Positions 51,578-60,215 of a DNA stretch of 60,215 nucleotides are shown piece after piece; position 1 is the stretch's first letter, and every line of letters starts with the position of its first letter. The stretch is from Alphaproteobacteria bacterium (GTDB lineage Bacteria > Pseudomonadota > Alphaproteobacteria > Micropepsales > Micropepsaceae). Where the stretch lies: NCBI GenBank assembly GCA_025924715.1, contig JAICHV010000020.1, positions 1-60,215 of the forward strand. The letters are read 5' to 3'. The position numbers and the translations under genes were made by a program. The notes under the pieces were generated by a model that was not told where the DNA came from, ran no database searches, and worked only from the letters and a program-made list of their open reading frames with translations.

Positions 51578-52918
51578 CTAAACGGGGAAAATGGAATCCG
51601 AGATGGTCCCGGTGCTATCCGAGAAAGAGGCCTCTTCCAGACCCATGCTTCTCAGAAGACTGAGATGCACATTGGTCATGCGGGTCTCCTTGTCACCGGC
51701 CTTCCAATAGGCTCCGTGTTTGATACCCATGCTGCCGCCGCCGGCGATGAGCGTGGGAATGTTGTGGACATTGTGCGTGGTGCTGGCGCCACTGCCGAAC
51801 ATCAGAATCGTGTTGTCCAGCACCGGGCCATTGCGGTCCTTGTACTCGGATAGCCTCTGGAGGAAATGCGCCAACTGCTGGCTGAGGAACAGGTCATAAC
51901 GGGAAAAGTCCAGCTGGCCATCCTTGTCGGTCACATGGGAGAGCCGGTGATGCGTGGTGGAAAGACCCAGGCGCACCGGGAAGGTGTCGGCAATCCCCAT
52001 GCCGTCCTCGCGGCTGAGCATGAAGGTCACCGTACGGGTGATGTCCGCGTCGAAGGCCAGCGCGATCAGGTCATACATGGTCTTGTAAAACGCGGCCGGA
52101 TCGCCGTCGTTGGTGGCATCAAGATTGAGGCTGGAATAGTCCTGCCGCTTGAGCGGCACGTCGATCCAGCGGTCGTCGGCGGCCAGGCGGTTCTCGATCT
52201 CGTTCAGCGAGGTCAGGTACTGGTCCATGCGGGCACGGTCGGTCTGCCCCAGTTTCTGGTCCAGCGCCTTCGCCGAGCCTGTCACGGCATCGACCAGTTT
52301 CATGCGCCGCTCGAGATTTTCGCGCTCGGTGCCGCTCTCGCCGGCATCGGCGCGGAACAGGCGGTTGAAGATGCGGCGGGGATTGTTTTCCGCCGGTACC
52401 GGGCTGCCGTCCAGAGCATAGGAAAGCGTCGCCGTGCGAGAGAGATAGCCGGTGCCGCCGTCGATCGACAACGTCAGTGAGGGCTGGCGGCAATATTGCT
52501 TGGTGTGCTCGGCAATCACCTGGTCCAGGCTTACCGTGTTGAAGCCGCCGGGCTTGGGACTTTGCAGCGGCGCCCCCGTCAGCCACATGTCGGAGCAGAT
52601 ATGCGGATCGTTCTTGGGGCCGTTGACGTGATACAACCCGCCCAGGAAGCTGATCTGGTTGCTGTAGGGCAGCAGCGGCTCGGTGGATTTGCCGTAGATC
52701 AGCCCGCCCTTCTCATCCTGCCGGGGAAACCAGCTCCATTCCGGGATGCCATGCTCGGCCCGCGGCATGGACATGCCGTTGGCCGTGTAGAGGGCACAGA
52801 ACCGTTTGGGGATGTCGTTCTCGACCTCGGCGCCCATGGCGTCGAGCGCCGGCAGCGCTAGGGCCATGCCGCCAACGCCGCTGAGGAAGGCGCGGCGGGG
52901 AAGTCGGAAATGGCGCAT
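51578..52918 (-). CDS. DUF1552 protein, Tat-exported
   Basis: A 446-residue protein of the DUF1552 family, unknown in function. Tat signal [23 protein letters not shown], then [24 protein letters not shown], the alkaline-phosphatase-superfamily-like [31 protein letters not shown] and LFMGSGA-type [27 protein letters not shown]1552 genes almost always sit beside DUF1592 cytochrome-like genes, as here (17 bp downstream of it). ATG 52918 is chosen for GAGAGGAA upstream and the position of the RR pair. Probably periplasmic or cell-surface, possibly a sulfatase/phosphatase-fold partner (inference). Confidence 0.9.
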   Translation of the reverse strand: MRHFRLPRRAFLSGVGGMALALPALDAMGAEVENDIPKRFCALYTANGMSMPRAEHGIPEWSWFPRQDEKGGLIYGKSTEPLLPYSNQISFLGGLYHVNGPKNDPHICSDMWLTGAPLQSPKPGGFNTVSLDQVIAEHTKQYCRQPSLTLSIDGGTGYLSRTATLSYALDGSPVPAENNPRRIFNRLFRADAGESGTERENLERRMKLVDAVTGSAKALDQKLGQTDRARMDQYLTSLNEIENRLAADDRWIDVPLKRQDYSSLNLDATNDGDPAAFYKTMYDLIALAFDADITRTVTFMLSREDGMGIADTFPVRLGLSTTHHRLSHVTDKDGQLDFSRYDLFLSQQLAHFLQRLSEYKDRNGPVLDNTILMFGSGASTTHNVHNIPTLIAGGGSMGIKHGAYWKAGDKETRMTNVHLSLLRSMGLEEASFSDSTGTISDSIFPV

Positions 52919-52934
52919 CAATTCCTCTCCAAGG

Positions 52935-55900
52935 CTATTTTTCGAGAAACATCGGGCTGGCGGCAACATAGCGGATCATGTCCTGCATGCGATAGCCGTG
53001 TTTTTTCAGCTTGAGGCCGTCGCGCTTCAGATAATCCAGCTCGGCATAGGAAAGGCTCCGCCCCGCGGCATAGGTGGCCAGGTGCTTCAGCACCGCGAAG
53101 GCGACCTGGTCCATGCGGGGTCCGGCCAGATATTGCTTGAGGTCGTTCATGCCCGCGACGGCGGTTCCATCCGGCAGGGTGCTGCTGGTATCGACCGCCG
53201 GGGTTTTAAGCCGGCCGCCGGCATCATAGCCTTCCAGCGCAATGCCCCAGGGATCGATGCGGGCGTGGCAGGAACGGCAGGCGGGGGCGCTGCGATGCTG
53301 CTCGATCCGCTGGCGCAGCGTCAGGCCCTTGGTGTCTTCCTGCAGCGGCGGAACATTTGGCGGCGGGTTGGGCGGGGGCTCGGCGATGATCTTGCGGGCC
53401 AGCCAGGCGCCGCGCCGCACCGGATTGGATTCGCGCCCGTCCGAAAGACCGGACAGCACCGCCGCCTCGGTCATCAGGCCGCCCAGGTCAGGACGGTCGG
53501 GCTTGATGGCGACAAAGTTGAAGCCACTATTGACCGTGGCCCCCAGCCCGTAATAGCCCGCGACCGCCTCGTTCACGACGACGAAGTCCGACTTGACCAG
53601 ATTGCTGGCAGGCAGATTTTTGGCGACCAGGTAGCGGACATACTCCACCGGCTCGCGGATGAGGTTGGCCCGCATGGCATGGGTCAGGTCGGGAAATTGG
53701 CGCCGGTCGGGTTCCAGCACCTGGAATTTGTCCAACTGGAGCCATTGCGGCACGAACTCGGTGAGGAAGCCGGAGAATTTCGGGTCCGCCACCATGCGGC
53801 TGACTTCGGCATCGAGCTGGCCCCGCAGCTTTCCGGTCGCGGCCAGTTGCAGCAGGCGCTGATCGGGTGGGCCGTTCCATAGGAAGTAGGAGAGCTTGGA
53901 AGCCAGCTCATAGCCGTCCAGCGGCTCCGGCGCCGGGCTGGTGCTTTTCTCCACCAGGAAAAGAAACTGCGGCATGGTCAAGGTCACCACCAGGGCATCC
54001 TTGATGCTGTCGCGGAAGTTGCGTCCGGATGCCGCCGAAGCGCGATAGATCCCGAAAATCGTATTTTCCTCCGCCTGCGTCAGCGGCCGGCGGAAAGCGC
54101 GCGTGGCGAAGCGCCGGATGATGTCCCGGGCCGCATCATTGCCGCCGGCGCCGAAAATGTTCTTGTAGGCCGCCGTCGGCCATTGGTCGTAATAGGGCCC
54201 TTCGAACTCCACCGAACGGATCAGCAGCCGCGGCATGTCGCGGCCGTCGGTATATTCGCTGCGCACGCCGATCTGGCGAATGCCGGCGATGTAATTGACG
54301 TTGCTGGCGGGATCGACGTCGGGATTGGGGTAGTTGCGAAGGGCGCCCTCAAAAACATAGCGCCGCAGATTGGTGCCGGCGACTTCTTGCGGCGCGCCGA
54401 CCTGGATCATGGTGTCGCCGCAATCGCGCCTAAAGCCCATGTAAAGCCCGATCCGGGGCGTGCGTTTCTCGAAAGCGGCAAAGCGCTGGTAGTTTGCGTT
54501 GTCCTTTTCCAGCGGCGTCAGCACGATCCGGGCAGCGTGGCTCAGTGTGCCGATGGCGGCGCCCACCGGATAAGTGCCCGCTTCCAGGCGAAGCACCAGG
54601 AAGGCCGGCTGTAGCAGCCCGCCGGTGAACTGCCGCCCGCCGATGCTGAGCTTCACCGCGGGTGCGGCCGGTTCGGGCGCACGGCCGCCCCGTGTCACCG
54701 GCTTGGGCAGTTCGACCTTGGGCGTGGCCAGGGCGCGAATCTCGGCCGCGCCCAGGGCGCGGCGATAGAAGCGAAAATCGTCCAGTTCGTTCAGATAGGA
54801 TTCCTGACCGGGGCTGGCGCCGATCAGCGTGTCACCCTTGTAGCCGATATCGGCAGGACCCGTGGTGCCGCGTCCGACCAGCACGCCATCCACGTAAATC
54901 CGGGTCTGGCCGGCGCCGCGACCGACGGTGACCGCGAAGTGCTGCCATTTGTTGAGCAGCACACCTTCGTCGCTCACCACCGTGCCATTGTTTTTGCCGT
55001 CAGGACCAAAGGAGAGGAACTGGATGCCGCCGCCATTGTTGGATTCCACCACCCAGCCCGGACCGGCATCGCCCTTGGAACTGATGACCCCGGCGGCCCG
55101 GTTGCCGACCTTGATCCAGCCGGTAACGGTGAAATCGCCGGTCCCGACATTGAGCTTGTCGGAATAGGGCACAGCGACCTTGTCGGTTTCGACGCCGAAA
55201 TGAACACCATGGCCGAACGGCGTCGCCACGCGGACGGTCTCGCCCGTCAGCTTCAGGGACGGATCTTCAAAATCCCAGTCACCCACCAAGCCTTCCGACA
55301 GCCGAGACGCATCGGGCGCGGGCAAAGGCGCATCCGCCTGCGGATAGACATCGATTTGATAGACGCCCGCCCGGGTGATGCGTGCCGCCGGACCCGCATC
55401 GGTCACGGTGATTGCCCCCGTGCCGGCGGCAGCGGTCGCGCCCTTGTCCAGCAACAGGCCGTCATTATATCGCGCTGCCGTTACGGTGACCCGGAAGCGG
55501 CCGTCATTGGGCAGCTCGCGCACGGCGATCTTGAAATTCGCCTTGGGGCCGTTGCCTTCGGCGCCATTCAGGCCTTCGCTGGGAATTGCCGGCCGCAGCA
55601 AAAGGCCCTCAGGCACCGAGTCATACGCCCGGCCCTTGGGATAGCCGCCGCTGCCGCGGAAATCCGCAAACACGGCATGATAGATACTATCGTAATCCTT
55701 CCAGCCGCGCACCGTGGCGTTGCCGACATAGCCCTCCACGAAGCGGAGCTTCGTCTTCATCATGAAGGGCGTGAAGGCGAACGGCTTTTTTGGAGTGAGC
55801 TGCGTCACGGTGAAATTTTCCGGCTCCAGCAACGCGCTGCCGGGGCTGAGGATCAGCCGGTCCTTGATCGGATCGTGATTGATGCCCGCGCCCAGATCGA

Positions 55901-56546
55901 CGCGGAAATTCTCGATTCTAGGCCTCTGGTCCGGATCCACGATCACGCGGCCAAGGGCGCGGTCCGCAACCTCGAAATAGTCCTCGGTGAGCTGCGGCGA
56001 AAGTTCCAGGCGCTCCTGATTGTTGAGAAAGCCTTCCTTCGAGATTGCGTCCGGCGGCAACACTTCGGCGACATCGTCATCCAGCAGCAATAACTGGCGC
56101 AGCGTGTTGCGGTATTGCGCCACAGTCAGACGGCGCACCAGCCCATTTTTGGGCGTGGTGCGCGTCCGCGCATATTCCAGGGCGTGGTCCATCCACGCCG
56201 TCATCTGCTGCCGCGCGGCGGCGGAAGGCTGATGCGCAGTGGCCGGCGGCATGGTGCCATTGGCGACGCGGCGATAAACGCGCTCCCAGGTCTCCATCTG
56301 GTCTTCCGCCATCGCGCCGGTCAGCTGGTCGACACGCAGGCCCGCCACGGCTGCATCGCCTTTGTGACAACCCATGCAATTCTGATCGAAAAACGGGCGC
56401 GCGGTGGCTGCGAAGGACGCTTGGAGGGATTGCGGCAATCCGTTCGCGCCCTGCGCCTTGCCATATTGCGCAGCAGCAATGCCGCCCGCCGCGAGTGCCG
56501 CGAAAAGCAGAGCCGGACGCAACCCAAACCGGAAAATCGGCGCCAT
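52935..56546 (-). CDS. DUF1592-type multidomain cytochrome-like protein with inserted LamG domain
   Basis: A 1203-residue exported protein. Order: signal peptide (1-27), cytochrome-like domain with C-M-G-C-H (about 57-61), DUF1587 (about 134-200, [16 protein letters not shown]), a long beta-rich part, a LamG/concanavalin-like domain (about 420-605, [39 protein letters not shown]), then DUF1595 (about 805-865), DUF1592 (about 880-1005), DUF1588 with C-R-S-C-H (about 1090-1094) and DUF1585 (the last 75 residues). The domain set is that of planctomycetal-type surface cytochromes. LamG domains bind glycans. ATG 56546 (TTG 56549 is adjacent) lies eight bases after a TATACT, so the mRNA may be leaderless. 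Function unknown; I infer extracytoplasmic electron transfer. Confidence 0.93.
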   Translation of the reverse strand: MAPIFRFGLRPALLFAALAAGGIAAAQYGKAQGANGLPQSLQASFAATARPFFDQNCMGCHKGDAAVAGLRVDQLTGAMAEDQMETWERVYRRVANGTMPPATAHQPSAAARQQMTAWMDHALEYARTRTTPKNGLVRRLTVAQYRNTLRQLLLLDDDVAEVLPPDAISKEGFLNNQERLELSPQLTEDYFEVADRALGRVIVDPDQRPRIENFRVDLGAGINHDPIKDRLILSPGSALLEPENFTVTQLTPKKPFAFTPFMMKTKLRFVEGYVGNATVRGWKDYDSIYHAVFADFRGSGGYPKGRAYDSVPEGLLLRPAIPSEGLNGAEGNGPKANFKIAVRELPNDGRFRVTVTAARYNDGLLLDKGATAAAGTGAITVTDAGPAARITRAGVYQIDVYPQADAPLPAPDASRLSEGLVGDWDFEDPSLKLTGETVRVATPFGHGVHFGVETDKVAVPYSDKLNVGTGDFTVTGWIKVGNRAAGVISSKGDAGPGWVVESNNGGGIQFLSFGPDGKNNGTVVSDEGVLLNKWQHFAVTVGRGAGQTRIYVDGVLVGRGTTGPADIGYKGDTLIGASPGQESYLNELDDFRFYRRALGAAEIRALATPKVELPKPVTRGGRAPEPAAPAVKLSIGGRQFTGGLLQPAFLVLRLEAGTYPVGAAIGTLSHAARIVLTPLEKDNANYQRFAAFEKRTPRIGLYMGFRRDCGDTMIQVGAPQEVAGTNLRRYVFEGALRNYPNPDVDPASNVNYIAGIRQIGVRSEYTDGRDMPRLLIRSVEFEGPYYDQWPTAAYKNIFGAGGNDAARDIIRRFATRAFRRPLTQAEENTIFGIYRASAASGRNFRDSIKDALVVTLTMPQFLFLVEKSTSPAPEPLDGYELASKLSYFLWNGPPDQRLLQLAATGKLRGQLDAEVSRMVADPKFSGFLTEFVPQWLQLDKFQVLEPDRRQFPDLTHAMRANLIREPVEYVRYLVAKNLPASNLVKSDFVVVNEAVAGYYGLGATVNSGFNFVAIKPDRPDLGGLMTEAAVLSGLSDGRESNPVRRGAWLARKIIAEPPPNPPPNVPPLQEDTKGLTLRQRIEQHRSAPACRSCHARIDPWGIALEGYDAGGRLKTPAVDTSSTLPDGTAVAGMNDLKQYLAGPRMDQVAFAVLKHLATYAAGRSLSYAELDYLKRDGLKLKKHGYRMQDMIRYVAASPMFLEK

Positions 56547-56554
56547 CAAAACGG

Positions 56555-56582
56555 AGTATAAACCGCCCGGGCTTTTGCGGAA
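56555..56582 (-). promoter_or_regulatory. Candidate promoter of the DUF1592-DUF1552 pair
   Basis: On the minus strand, TTCCGC (56582-56577) and TATACT (56560-56555) are 16 bp apart. The -10 ends eight bases before the ATG at 56546, and no ribosome-binding site is seen between, which fits a leaderless transcript. Confidence 0.35.
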
Positions 56583-56611
56583 GTCCCCTTATTTGTCGGA
56601 CATATCCACGC

Positions 56612-58438
56612 TTAGATCGCGCGCGTCGCTCTATCCAGCCAGGCCTGTGTCTCCGCATCCACCAGAGGCCGCAGCGTGTCGCGCACCCGGGCGTGATACA
56701 GGTTCAGCCAGCCGCGTTCGGTTTGTGTCAACAAGGACGGTTCGACCAGATTGAGATCGATCGGGGCCAGGGTGATGGTCTCGAATTCCATCATCGCCCG
56801 GTCGCCGCCGGGGACCGGTTTGCCCTCCGTCACCACCACCAGATTTTCGATGCGGATGCCGAATTCGCCGGTCTTGTAATAGCCCGGTTCGTTGGAACAG
56901 ATCATGCCCGGCTTCAAGGGCTGCATGATGGCGCGCTTGGAAATATTCTGCGGCCCTTCATGCACTGACAGATAAGATCCGACGCCATGGCCTGTGCCAT
57001 GGTCGTAATCCAACCCTGCTTCCCATAAGGGCCGCCGCGCGAAACTGTCCAATTGCATGCCGATGGTGCCGTCGGGAAAGCGCGCGGTGGCGAGTGCGAT
57101 ATGGCCTTTGAGCACCCGGGTGAAGCGGTCTTTCATCTGCGCGGTCGGCTGGCCGATGATGATGGTGCGGGTGACGTCGGTGGTGCCGTCCGGATATTGC
57201 GCCCCGGAATCCACCAGGAACATGTCGCCTTGGGCGATCACCCGGTTGGTCGAACGGGTTACCCGGTAATGCACGATGGCGCCATTGCTGCCGGCGCCGG
57301 TGATGGAATCGAAGGAGACATCGCGCAGGCATCCTGTGGCGCGGCGAAAGCCTTCCAGCGCCTCGGTGGCTTCGATCTCGGTCAGGGTGCCGCCGGCGGC
57401 CTGGGCCGGCAGCCAGGCGAGAAAGCGGCTCAGCGCCGCGCCGTCGCGGATATGGGCCTTGCGCATGCCTTCGATTTCGACGGCGTTCTTGCAGGCTTTG
57501 GGAAGCTGGCAAGGATCGGGCGTGAGTTTGATCCGGGCGCCGGCCTGGTGCAGCCGTTCGAACACCGCGGCGGCCGCGGTGGCGGGATCGGCGCCCACGG
57601 TCTTGCCCCCCAGCCCATCCAGCGCGCCCGCAAAGGCATCGGCCGGATGCAGGCGGACATCGCCGCCCAGATGGGCGACCAGTTCCCCGCTGCGCTTGGC
57701 CTCGTCCAGGAACAGATCGACGCTTGCGTCGGCATTCAAAAGCGCGAAGGCCAGCACAAAGGGTGTGTGCGGCACGTCAGAGCCGCGGATATTCAGCAGC
57801 CAGCAGAGCGAATCCGCCAACGTGATCACCGCCGCGTCCAGACCTGCGGCGCGTAGGCCTTCCGCCAGTCTGCCGCGCTTGGATTTGCTGTCCTCGCCGG
57901 CGAGGTCCAAGGGATGCGGTATCGCCTTGGCCATGGGCGGCCCCGGCTGATCGTCCCAGATCGCGTCGATGGGATTGGTGGGGCAAGGGGCCACACTGCC
58001 GCCCGCTTTTTCCGCCGCGCCCCGCAGATGCGCCACCCCATGCTGGGTGTGCAGCCAGGGGTCGTAACCCAGCTTGGCGCCCTTGGGCAGATGATCGGCG
58101 ATCCAGGCGGGCGGGCCTTCGCCCACCAGATCGCGCGGCTCGAACAGCGTGGTGTCGGTCTGGGCCTGGGCCTGCAGGGTATAGCGGCCGTCGACGAACA
58201 GCGCCGCCGTCTCGGCCAGCACCACCGCCGCCCCCGCCGAGCCGGTAAAGGCGGTCAGGAAGGCCAGCCGCTCGGCATGTTCGGGCAGATATTCGCCCAT
58301 ATGCTCGTCGGAATGGGGGACGACAAAACCGTCCAGCCCGCGCCGGACGAGTTCGGCGCGCAAAGCCGCCAGGCGCGGCGCCACCGTGGCGGCATCGGTA
58401 AAATCGTCGAAAGTCTGAAAAGGTCCGTTCTTGTCCAT
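56612..58438 (-). CDS. Aminopeptidase P family (M24) metallopeptidase
   Basis: A 608-residue three-domain X-Pro aminopeptidase, the long form like eukaryotic XPNPEP1. Two creatinase-like N-terminal domains (VVPHSDEHMGEYLPEHAERLAFLTAFTGSAG-type start, about 40-70, and GLDAAVITLADSLCWLLNIRGSD) precede the pita-bread catalytic domain. The metal ligands are in VDSGAQYPDGTTDVTRT (two Asp), GTGHGVGSYLSVHEGP (His), SNEPGYY (Glu) and MEFETITL (Glu). It removes N-terminal residues ahead of proline in the cytoplasm. It is followed on the same strand after nothing else; upstream, prmA ends nine bases before it, suggesting an operon prmA-pepP. Confidence 0.94.
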   Translation of the reverse strand: MDKNGPFQTFDDFTDAATVAPRLAALRAELVRRGLDGFVVPHSDEHMGEYLPEHAERLAFLTAFTGSAGAAVVLAETAALFVDGRYTLQAQAQTDTTLFEPRDLVGEGPPAWIADHLPKGAKLGYDPWLHTQHGVAHLRGAAEKAGGSVAPCPTNPIDAIWDDQPGPPMAKAIPHPLDLAGEDSKSKRGRLAEGLRAAGLDAAVITLADSLCWLLNIRGSDVPHTPFVLAFALLNADASVDLFLDEAKRSGELVAHLGGDVRLHPADAFAGALDGLGGKTVGADPATAAAAVFERLHQAGARIKLTPDPCQLPKACKNAVEIEGMRKAHIRDGAALSRFLAWLPAQAAGGTLTEIEATEALEGFRRATGCLRDVSFDSITGAGSNGAIVHYRVTRSTNRVIAQGDMFLVDSGAQYPDGTTDVTRTIIIGQPTAQMKDRFTRVLKGHIALATARFPDGTIGMQLDSFARRPLWEAGLDYDHGTGHGVGSYLSVHEGPQNISKRAIMQPLKPGMICSNEPGYYKTGEFGIRIENLVVVTEGKPVPGGDRAMMEFETITLAPIDLNLVEPSLLTQTERGWLNLYHARVRDTLRPLVDAETQAWLDRATRAI

Positions 58439-58447
58439 GGCGCAAAT

Positions 58448-59305
58448 CTAGCGCCCGGGGGCCTCCAAGACCAGCGCGGACCAAGGCCCATCGCGGTGGC
58501 GGGCGACAAAGCGCAGGCGGTGATAAAAGGACAGGACCATTTGTTCCTGATTGTGCAGCAAGCCCGACAGCACCAGCATGGCGCCGGGCGCCAGCGCCGC
58601 CACCACCTGGGGCGCCAGGCGGGTCAGCGGCCCGGCCAGGATATTGGCGATGATCAGATCGTAGGGCGCGCCGGCGGCCAGGGCCGGGCTCGACAGCCCA
58701 TCGGCGACCACGGCGCGGACCAGCGGCGCCACGCCATTGGCGAGCGCGTTCTCGCGGGTGACCTCCACCGCCACCGGATCGATGGCGGAGGCCAGAACAG
58801 GCCGCTTCCACAATTTCGCCGCCCCGATCGCCAGCAGGCCGGTGCCGCAGCCCAGATCCAGCACATGGGCGAAGCTGCGCCGCTTGGCCAGATCGCTGAG
58901 CACGCCCAGGCACAGCGCGGTGGTCTCGTGATGCCCGGTTCCGAAGGCCATGCCGGCCTCGATCTTCATGGCGATCACCCCATGCGGCACCGCGCCGGCA
59001 TCATGCGCGCCATAGACGAAAAACCGCCCGGCCCGCACCGGCGGCAGGCCTTCCTGGCTGAGGCGTATCCAGTCCTGGTCGGGCAGGGGTTCGACGGTGA
59101 TGGCGCGGCCGGCGATCTTGCTCAAAGCGGCGGCGTCGGGTTCTTCCGTGTACAGAGCTTCCACGGTGGCGCTGGCCCCGAACGGCTCCTCGGCGATCAG
59201 CACCGCCTGCGGCTCCGACGCCAGCTCGATCAGCGACGCCATATCCGACGCTTCGCCCTTGGCCAGGGTAATATGGGCTTTCCAGAGAGGTGGGTTGGCG
59301 GTCAA
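58448..59305 (-). CDS. prmA: Ribosomal protein L11 methyltransferase
   Basis: A 285-residue SAM-dependent enzyme trimethylating L11. Motifs: WIRLSQEGLPPVRAGRFFV, the GMAFGTGHHETTALCL signature, SAM motif I VLDLGCGTGLLAIGA, IDPVAVEVTRENA, and the active-site N-I-L in DLIIANILAGPL. Start is TTG 59305; no ATG is available nearby in frame. A cloverleaf repeat lies just upstream, between this gene and uvrD. Confidence 0.95.
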   Translation of the reverse strand: MTANPPLWKAHITLAKGEASDMASLIELASEPQAVLIAEEPFGASATVEALYTEEPDAAALSKIAGRAITVEPLPDQDWIRLSQEGLPPVRAGRFFVYGAHDAGAVPHGVIAMKIEAGMAFGTGHHETTALCLGVLSDLAKRRSFAHVLDLGCGTGLLAIGAAKLWKRPVLASAIDPVAVEVTRENALANGVAPLVRAVVADGLSSPALAAGAPYDLIIANILAGPLTRLAPQVVAALAPGAMLVLSGLLHNQEQMVLSFYHRLRFVARHRDGPWSALVLEAPGR

Positions 59306-59317
59306 AAAATCACTCCT

Positions 59318-59463
59318 GTCATCCCGGGTGCTGCGCAGCGCCGAGCGCCAGCGAGGTGGTGCGCTGCTAATCCGGGACCCATAGCGTTGACATGGGAAAA
59401 TGGGTCCCGGGTCTGCGGTGCATCATTTCGCTTCGCTTCATGCTGCACCGCGCCCGGGATGAC
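59318..59463. repeat. Three-armed cloverleaf palindromic repeat
   Basis: A 146-bp element with perfect outer arms GTCATCCCGGG (59318-59328) and CCCGGGATGAC (59453-59463). Inside are three hairpins: GCAGCGC/GCGCTGC (59335-59341/59361-59367), CCGGGACCCA/TGGGTCCCGG (59372-59381/59401-59410) and GCGGTGCA/TGCACCGC (59415-59422/59444-59451). Such GTCATCCCGGG-type intergenic palindromes are often dispersed in alphaproteobacterial genomes. It fills the gap between uvrD and prmA. Confidence 0.85.
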
Positions 59464-59470
59464 AAGTGCG

Positions 59471-60215
59471 CTATGCCCGCGCCACAAACTGATCGATAAC
59501 CTTCTTCTCCCCCGCCTTGTCGAAATCCACCGTCAGCTTGTTGCCTTCGACCTGGGCGACGCGGCCATAACCGAACTTCTGGTGAAAGACGCGGTCGCCG
59601 CGGGCGTAATGCGAGGCGCCGGGGTCGGAGGTTTGCACGCTCCAGGCCTGGGCTTCGATCAGGGGCGGGCGGGTTCGTGGCTGACCGGCGGCGCGGCTGG
59701 CTTCCCGGTTGGCCTGGGCCCGTTTCCAGCCCGGTGAATCATAAGTCGATGCAAAGGCCGGCCCGCCGGCATTGTCGCGAAAGCCCATGCTGCCGCCGTA
59801 AAAGCCTTCATCGGCGATCATCTCGACATGCGCTTCGGGGATCTCGGCGATGAAGCGCGAAGGCAGGGCGCTTTGCCAACTGCCATGCACCCGGCGATTG
59901 GCGGCGAAGGACAGCCGCGCCCGCTGTTTCGCGCGGGTCAGCCCGACATAGGCCAGGCGCCGTTCTTCTTCCAGGCCCGCCAAGCCGTTTTCGTCCATGG
60001 TGCGCTGGCTGGGGAAAAGACCTTCTTCCCAGCCCGGCAGGAAGACGGTGTCGAACTCCAGCCCCTTGGCGGCATGCAGGGTCATCAGATTGATGCGGTC
60101 GCCGGATTCATCCTTGGTGATTTCCATCACCAGGCTGACATGCTCCAGAAAGGCGGAGAGGGACTCGAACTCCGCCATCGCCCGCACCAGTTCTTTCAGG
60201 TTGTCGAGCCGGCCG
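59471..60215 (-). CDS. uvrD: UvrD/PcrA-type ATP-dependent DNA helicase (partial, C-terminal part)
   Basis: The visible 247 residues are the end of a superfamily 1 helicase; the start lies beyond the right edge. Present are RLDNLKELV at the cut end, motif V/Va region VNLMTLHAAKGLEFDTVFLPGWEEG-type (about the first third) and motif VI EERRLAYVGLTRAKQR. The last about 55 residues (GDRVFHQKFGYGRVAQVEGNKLTVDFDKAGEKKVIDQFV) are the PcrA/UvrD C-terminal Tudor-like domain that contacts RNA polymerase. The family unwinds DNA in excision repair and removes proteins from DNA. Confidence 0.93.
   Translation of the reverse strand, partial: GRLDNLKELVRAMAEFESLSAFLEHVSLVMEITKDESGDRINLMTLHAAKGLEFDTVFLPGWEEGLFPSQRTMDENGLAGLEEERRLAYVGLTRAKQRARLSFAANRRVHGSWQSALPSRFIAEIPEAHVEMIADEGFYGGSMGFRDNAGGPAFASTYDSPGWKRAQANREASRAAGQPRTRPPLIEAQAWSVQTSDPGASHYARGDRVFHQKFGYGRVAQVEGNKLTVDFDKAGEKKVIDQFVARA

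Overview
The window is GC-rich chromosomal DNA from an alphaproteobacterium. The evidence is a complete division and cell-wall (dcw) cluster running straight into lpxC-bamD-recN-ligA, an RNase P RNA of the bacterial A class, an LpxC/BamD Gram-negative envelope, and FtsZ ending in the [13 protein letters not shown] tail. I would guess a Rhizomicrobium/Micropepsaceae-like lineage, but that is inference only.

Left part (1-14.1 kb): mixed housekeeping and envelope genes. There is a truncated iron-sulphur/FAD oxidoreductase, a CPA1 Na+/H+ antiporter, a secreted alpha/beta-hydrolase-fold protein that has lost its catalytic serine, a CPA2 antiporter with a C-terminal universal-stress domain, the ergothioneine pair egtB-egtD, an outer-membrane barrel protein, a membrane-anchored metallophosphoesterase, the ribosome factor EttA and an orphan MlaC-like lipid carrier.

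Middle left (14.1-24 kb): a methionine operon, in which an ArsR-type regulator fused to a methyltransferase is followed by metF and metH, all overlapping by ATGA, with a near-perfect 22-bp palindrome on its promoter. Then come djlA, a three-gene unit (His-rich membrane protein, ribbon-helix-helix protein, amidase) behind four phased TGATGAT repeats, the RNase P RNA gene, a DUF1810 gene and a beta-hydroxyacid-dehydrogenase-like gene.

Core (24-47.8 kb): mraZ-rsmH-ftsL-ftsI-murE-murF-mraY-murD-ftsW-murG-murC-murB-ddl-ftsQ-ftsA-ftsZ, preceded by a textbook MraZ box and closed by a strong hairpin terminator, then lpxC, bamD, recN and ligA. Most junctions overlap by 1-4 bases, so translation is probably coupled. 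This block makes lipid II from UDP-MurNAc, builds the Z-ring and its septal synthase, and continues into lipid A and outer-membrane assembly.

Accessory block (47.8-56.6 kb): a secreted PQQ dehydrogenase with an N-terminal haem c domain, a Tat-exported glycosidase-like TIM-barrel protein, and, convergent to them, a Tat-exported DUF1552 protein with a giant DUF1587/LamG/DUF1595/DUF1592/DUF1588/DUF1585 cytochrome-like protein. The DUF1552/DUF1592 pair is typical of Planctomycetes, Verrucomicrobia, Acidobacteria and Myxobacteria. Its company here suggests an undescribed extracytoplasmic redox system acting on carbohydrates or other polymers. This is the most interesting part of the window.

Right end (56.6-60.2 kb): an M24 aminopeptidase P, prmA, a 146-bp cloverleaf palindromic repeat, and the C-terminal part of a UvrD/PcrA helicase cut by the window edge. 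Two other cloverleaf-like intergenic elements (after mlaC and after ligA) share an architecture with each other. No tRNA genes, intact insertion sequences, CRISPR arrays or prophage genes were seen.
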